From positions 1-64,000 of the forward strand of contig JAOSJX010000022.1 of NCBI GenBank assembly GCA_027493875.1: a stretch of 64,000 bases of DNA, in the 5' to 3' direction. Source of the DNA: Deltaproteobacteria bacterium. Its GTDB lineage: Bacteria; Lernaellota; Lernaellaia; JACKCT01. The translations under genes were made by a program, and so were the position numbers. This document shows positions 61,502 to 64,000 of this stretch, in pieces. The notes under the pieces are model-generated. The model saw only the letters and a program-made list of their open reading frames with translations. It had not been told where the DNA came from and did no database searches. The stretch's first letter is position 1. Every line of letters starts with the position of its first letter.

Positions 61502-62507
61502 ATGAAATCGAGCAAGTTCAACGGAAACCCGAAAGTACGCGCGGCGGCTCTTCTGGCGGCGGCGCTTGTCTTCGCCCTGGCCTTCTCCGGCTGCTCGGAG
61601 CTCGAGGAAGCCATCGACGAACTGACCACGCAGAACGTGGATTTCTACCAGGGCATCTACGACGGCTACGCCGTCCGCCCGCCGGTCTCCTTGAAGATCG
61701 CGCAGGCGATGCCCGTCAGCGCCAACGGCCCGGTCGAGTCGGGCTTCAGCCCCGCCTGGACGGTGGCCGAGCAGGTTCTGGCGCTGGACGCCGGCCTGGA
61801 CGAAGTCGAGCTGAGCCTGGACGCGACGGTCGAAAACACCGGCAACTCCGCCGGCCGCGTCTACGTCTTCTTCGCGCCGAGCGCCACACCGACCGAATCG
61901 CAGGCGCTTTTGATCGGCTCGATCTGGATGGAGCCGGGTCAACTGGCCGAACTCACCGGCTCCGAGGGTTTTGAGCAGAGCGCGGCCGACGTCGAAGACG
62001 CGATCGTCGAGTACTTCCTGGAAAATCAGACGGAAGAGAACTTCCACGTCTTCCTGTACGGCGAAAACGCCGGGCACAACACGATCGTGATGCACGAGCT
62101 GCGCATCAACGCCACGCCGACCTTCTCCTGGTTGAACATGGTCCCGGCGAGCCTGCTCGGCGGCGCCGGCAGCCACGTGGACGATATCGGCGCGGTGGGC
62201 GTCACCGGAACCTTCCGCAATAAGGGCACCGCGCCCGCCCGCTTCGTGTGGGTCGTCAATTCCGGCGACGGATTCGCGAACGTCGAAGAAAACCTGATCA
62301 TCGATACGGTGGTCGACCCCGGCCGCTCGACCTCGGCCTCGGACGGGCTCGTTGTCCCCGAAGGCCTCAAGCGCCTTGAGAGCTTGCTGAAAAAAGCTGG
62401 CCAACGGCGCGTCGATCTCCGGAACCCTCATGGTCACGTCCGACGAAACGGTCGACGTCGACATCCTGGATTTCAAGGTCGAATTCGAAGCGCAGATGAG
62501 CCTGTAA
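61502..62507 (+). CDS. Lipoprotein of unknown function with two beta-rich halves
   Basis: About 335 residues. Leader with AAALVFALAFSGC, a lipobox, then a helix ELEEAIDELTTQNVDFYQGI and two related beta-rich parts (VELSLDATVENTGNSAGRVY and DDIGAVGVTGTFRNKGTAPA), each with a conserved N-T/K-G turn and Val/Phe strand, as in late-embryogenesis (LEA14/WHy)-like or fibronectin-like folds. One frame change in the A6 run 62390-62395 (five give SLLKKLANGASISGTLMV). End FEAQMSL. GGAGGCGGAATT precedes the ATG. It has its own sigma-54-like promoter. Function unknown. Confidence 0.78.
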
Positions 62508-62543
62508 ACGGCTCTTGATTCTCCGCCGATCCCTTCCCAAAAC

Positions 62544-62569
62544 GCCCGGAGAGCCACCGCTCTCCGGGC
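62544..62569. terminator. Strong hairpin after the lipoprotein gene
   Basis: GCCCGGAGAG and CTCTCCGGGC pair across CCACC-type loop bases. No T-run follows on the plus strand, but AAAA precedes the stem, so it could terminate on the minus strand or act as an RNA end stabiliser. Confidence 0.5.
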
Positions 62570-62715
62570 CCTGCCCTCAAGCGGAGGATTTTGTAAGGAA
62601 CTTCTCCATTACCCCCGCTAAAAACCGTCCGTTTTCGGCCGGCGGCCGTTTGACGCGATGCGAAAAATAGTTGGCTGATTTAGCGGAGTTAGGACCTTTC
62701 CCCATTAATTTTTTC

Positions 62716-62743
62716 TTGACAACGCTCAAGAAATGCCTATTCT
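62716..62743 (+). promoter_or_regulatory. Sigma-70-type promoter of the barrel gene
   Basis: TTGACA (62716-62721), 16 bases, TATTCT (62738-62743), about 90 bases before the start codon at 62832. Confidence 0.7.
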
Positions 62744-62783
62744 TGCCGATCAAGGCTCAGTGGACAACTTTCGCAGGGAGAAT

Positions 62784-62825
62784 AGTGTAGTAATACACTG
62801 GGCCGACTAAACCACCTGGGAGGTG
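62784..62825 (+). promoter_or_regulatory. 5' leader hairpins, one covering the ribosome site
   Basis: AGTGTA-GTAA-TACACT (62784-62799) and CACCT-GGG-AGGTG (62813-62825). The second stem contains the AGGTG of the ribosome site for the barrel gene, so it could slow translation start. The stems are short, and no regulator is known. Confidence 0.4.
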
Positions 62826-62831
62826 AATGTC

Positions 62832-63493
62832 ATGGGCAAATTGGTCAAGGTTCTTTTGACGCTTTCATTGGGGCTTCTCCTGGCGACCTCGGCGTTCGCC
62901 AAGGACTCCTACGAGACGGGAAATTGGTTCCTGTCGGGCAGCAGCAACCTCAACTTCGCCTTCGGTAGCGACACGTACAAGGCCGACGTTTCGGGCGCGA
63001 AGGAATCCTCCACCGACCACACCGTGTTCGGCCTCGGCACCCGCGTCGGTTACTTCGTGGTCAACGGATTCGAAGTCGGCCTCGGCTTCCTGTATGACTA
63101 CGATCAGGCGTCCTACGACAAGTACGGCGCGGTTCCCGAAGGCGAGACGACGATGTCGTCCTACCTCGTCGGCGTGCAGGGCGCGTACTTCTACGACCTC
63201 GGCGGCATGGACCCCTTCTTCGCGGCGCTGATCGGTTTCCACGGCACGTCCACGGAGACCGCGCCGAAGTCCGGTTCCAGCACGACGACCGATTCCAGCG
63301 GTCTGGCCGCGGACGTTGACCTGGGCGTCAACTTCCTGCTCACCGGCAGCGTCGGCCTCGCGCCGTCGCTGTACTCTCCATGCGCAACGCGTCCAGGACG
63401 GCCGAAGGCGCCGGCGCCACCGGCGGCGATCTCGGCTTCGACACGACGAGCAATCGTTTCGGCCTCCGCGTCGCCATCAACGGCTTCCTCTAA
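62832..63493 (+). CDS. Outer-membrane beta-barrel protein
   Basis: About 220 residues. Signal peptide MGKLVKVLLTLSLGLLLATSAFA. Barrel strands with aromatic girdles (NWFLSGSSNLNFAFGSDTY, VFGLGTRVGYFVVNGFEVGL, SYLVGVQGAYFYDLGGM, AADVDLGVNFLLTGSVGLAP). A frame change near 63370-63380 hides the end, which reads TTSNRFGLRVAINGFL. The size and layout recall small OmpW/OprF-like or general porin-like barrels. GGGAGGTGA precedes the ATG at 62832. A paralogue begins at 63626. It has a sigma-70 promoter and a leader with a possible translation control. Confidence 0.78.
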
Positions 63494-63516
63494 GCCGAAG
63501 AACGGTAAACGAGAGA

Positions 63517-63549
63517 AGAGCGCGCCCTTCGGGGTGCGCTCTTTTTTTT
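63517..63549 (+). terminator. Rho-independent terminator
   Basis: AGAGCGCGCCC-TTCG-GGGTGCGCTCT followed by T8, about 25 bases after the barrel gene. Confidence 0.92.
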
Positions 63550-63625
63550 GGCGATAGTCTTCGCGAACAGGAATGTCGTAAGATGCGTTTCGTGCTTGGC
63601 GGATAAAAAAGAAGGGAGCCGTACA

Positions 63626-64000
63626 ATGCGGGCCGTGGTTTTGGCGTTGACGTTCACCTTGTTCGCGGCGGGTGTCGCCTTGGCGCAGGATTCCTACGAG
63701 CAGGGAAACCTCTTTTGTCCGGCGACACCAATCTGAACTTCGCCTTCGGCACCGTCTCCGTCGATCCCGCACCCGCCGGTGCCGACGAAACGGACGTCGT
63801 GCGCTTCGGCCTGGGCACGCTGTTGGGTTGGTTTTTTTGGCCGCAGTTCGAGCTCGGTTTCGGCGTGTCCATGGACTACGAATCCACCGAATGCGACGCG
63901 GAAGGCGGCGCGCCGTGCGCCGGTTCCTCACTCGCCAACGCCTCGGCATCGGACGCGGGCACGGCGGGCGCGGCGTCGGTGACGGTGACGGAGACGACCA
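63626..64000 (+). CDS. Outer-membrane barrel protein, paralogue, cut by window end
   Basis: Signal peptide MRAVVLALTFTLFAAGVALA, then QDSYEQGNLF, which matches DSYETGNWF of the gene at 62832. At the T4 run 63713-63716 one more T restores LSGDTNLNFAFGTVSVDP. The text then continues VRFGLGTLLGWFFWPQFELG and FGVSMDYESTECDAEGG to the window end. An AAGGGAGCC ribosome site precedes the ATG. The first strands are collinear with the neighbour, so this is a tandem duplication, with a terminator between the two. Confidence 0.78.

Noticed and set aside
1-64000. Programmed frameshifting as an explanation for the broken genes
   Set aside because: Breaks occur in both directions, in unrelated genes, often several per gene and without slippery heptamers or downstream structures.

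Overview
The window is GC-rich DNA from a Gram-negative bacterium. Outer-membrane assembly genes (TamB and a BamA/TamA-type protein), beta-barrel proteins, many lipoproteins and several periplasmic murein enzymes show this. The Asp-rich lipoproteins (Cys-Gly followed by long poly-Asp), the Thr-rich linkers, and the sigma-54 regulator beside a GAF-type kinase suggest a lineage of the former Deltaproteobacteria (Myxococcota, Lernaellota-like or similar). That placement is inference; the window holds no rRNA or other marker that settles it.

A technical point governs all reading of this sequence. Nearly every long gene is cut by one or more single-base frame changes, most often in homopolymer runs, and the protein continues cleanly in another frame. 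I count roughly sixty. The likeliest cause is residual indel error from uncorrected long reads, so I annotate whole genes across these breaks and give the break positions where I could place them.

Layout. 1-2402: acidic lipoprotein, hemerythrin-like protein, secreted protein with Thr-rich and Asp-rich tail. 2523-6724: HAD phosphatase, phosphohexomutase, FAD glycerol-3-phosphate dehydrogenase. 6813-7972: two small secreted proteins. 8327-15371: four cell-wall enzymes in a row (L,D-transpeptidase, MepA-type endopeptidase with three LysM, M23 peptidase, MltD-like transglycosylase), then tRNA-Val. 15637-22987: a leftward operon of a barrel protein, a large metallopeptidase/propeller/barrel fusion and a Cys-rich lipoprotein. 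23211-25865: barrel protein and acyl-CoA synthetase. 25936-32572: two FG-GAP repeat surface proteins and a third secreted protein, all ending in poly-Asp plus a Cys-Gly tail. 32779-34812: histidine kinase and receiver. 34947-38662: two inverted IS630 copies around a glutamate dehydrogenase gene, one of them inside a small Cys-rich gene. 38897-42009: sigma-54 two-component pair. 42123-53218: glycosidase-like lipoprotein, DUF2079 membrane protein, BamA/TamA-type protein, TamB, YacG; then tRNA-Gly. 53722-60191: Asp-rich lipoproteins, an ExeA-like ATPase and a DUF547 protein. 60391-61380: cytosine-5 DNA methyltransferase with an in-frame stop. 61502-64000: a lipoprotein behind a sigma-54-like promoter and two paralogous barrel proteins.

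The main biological theme is the cell envelope. Poly-Asp spacers sit directly next to a Cys, either at the N-terminal lipid anchor or at the extreme C-terminus. Small Cys-rich modules recur across several of these proteins. The second theme is dispersed tandem heptanucleotide repeats between genes, including a perfect-length array of 31 units just upstream of a likely promoter.
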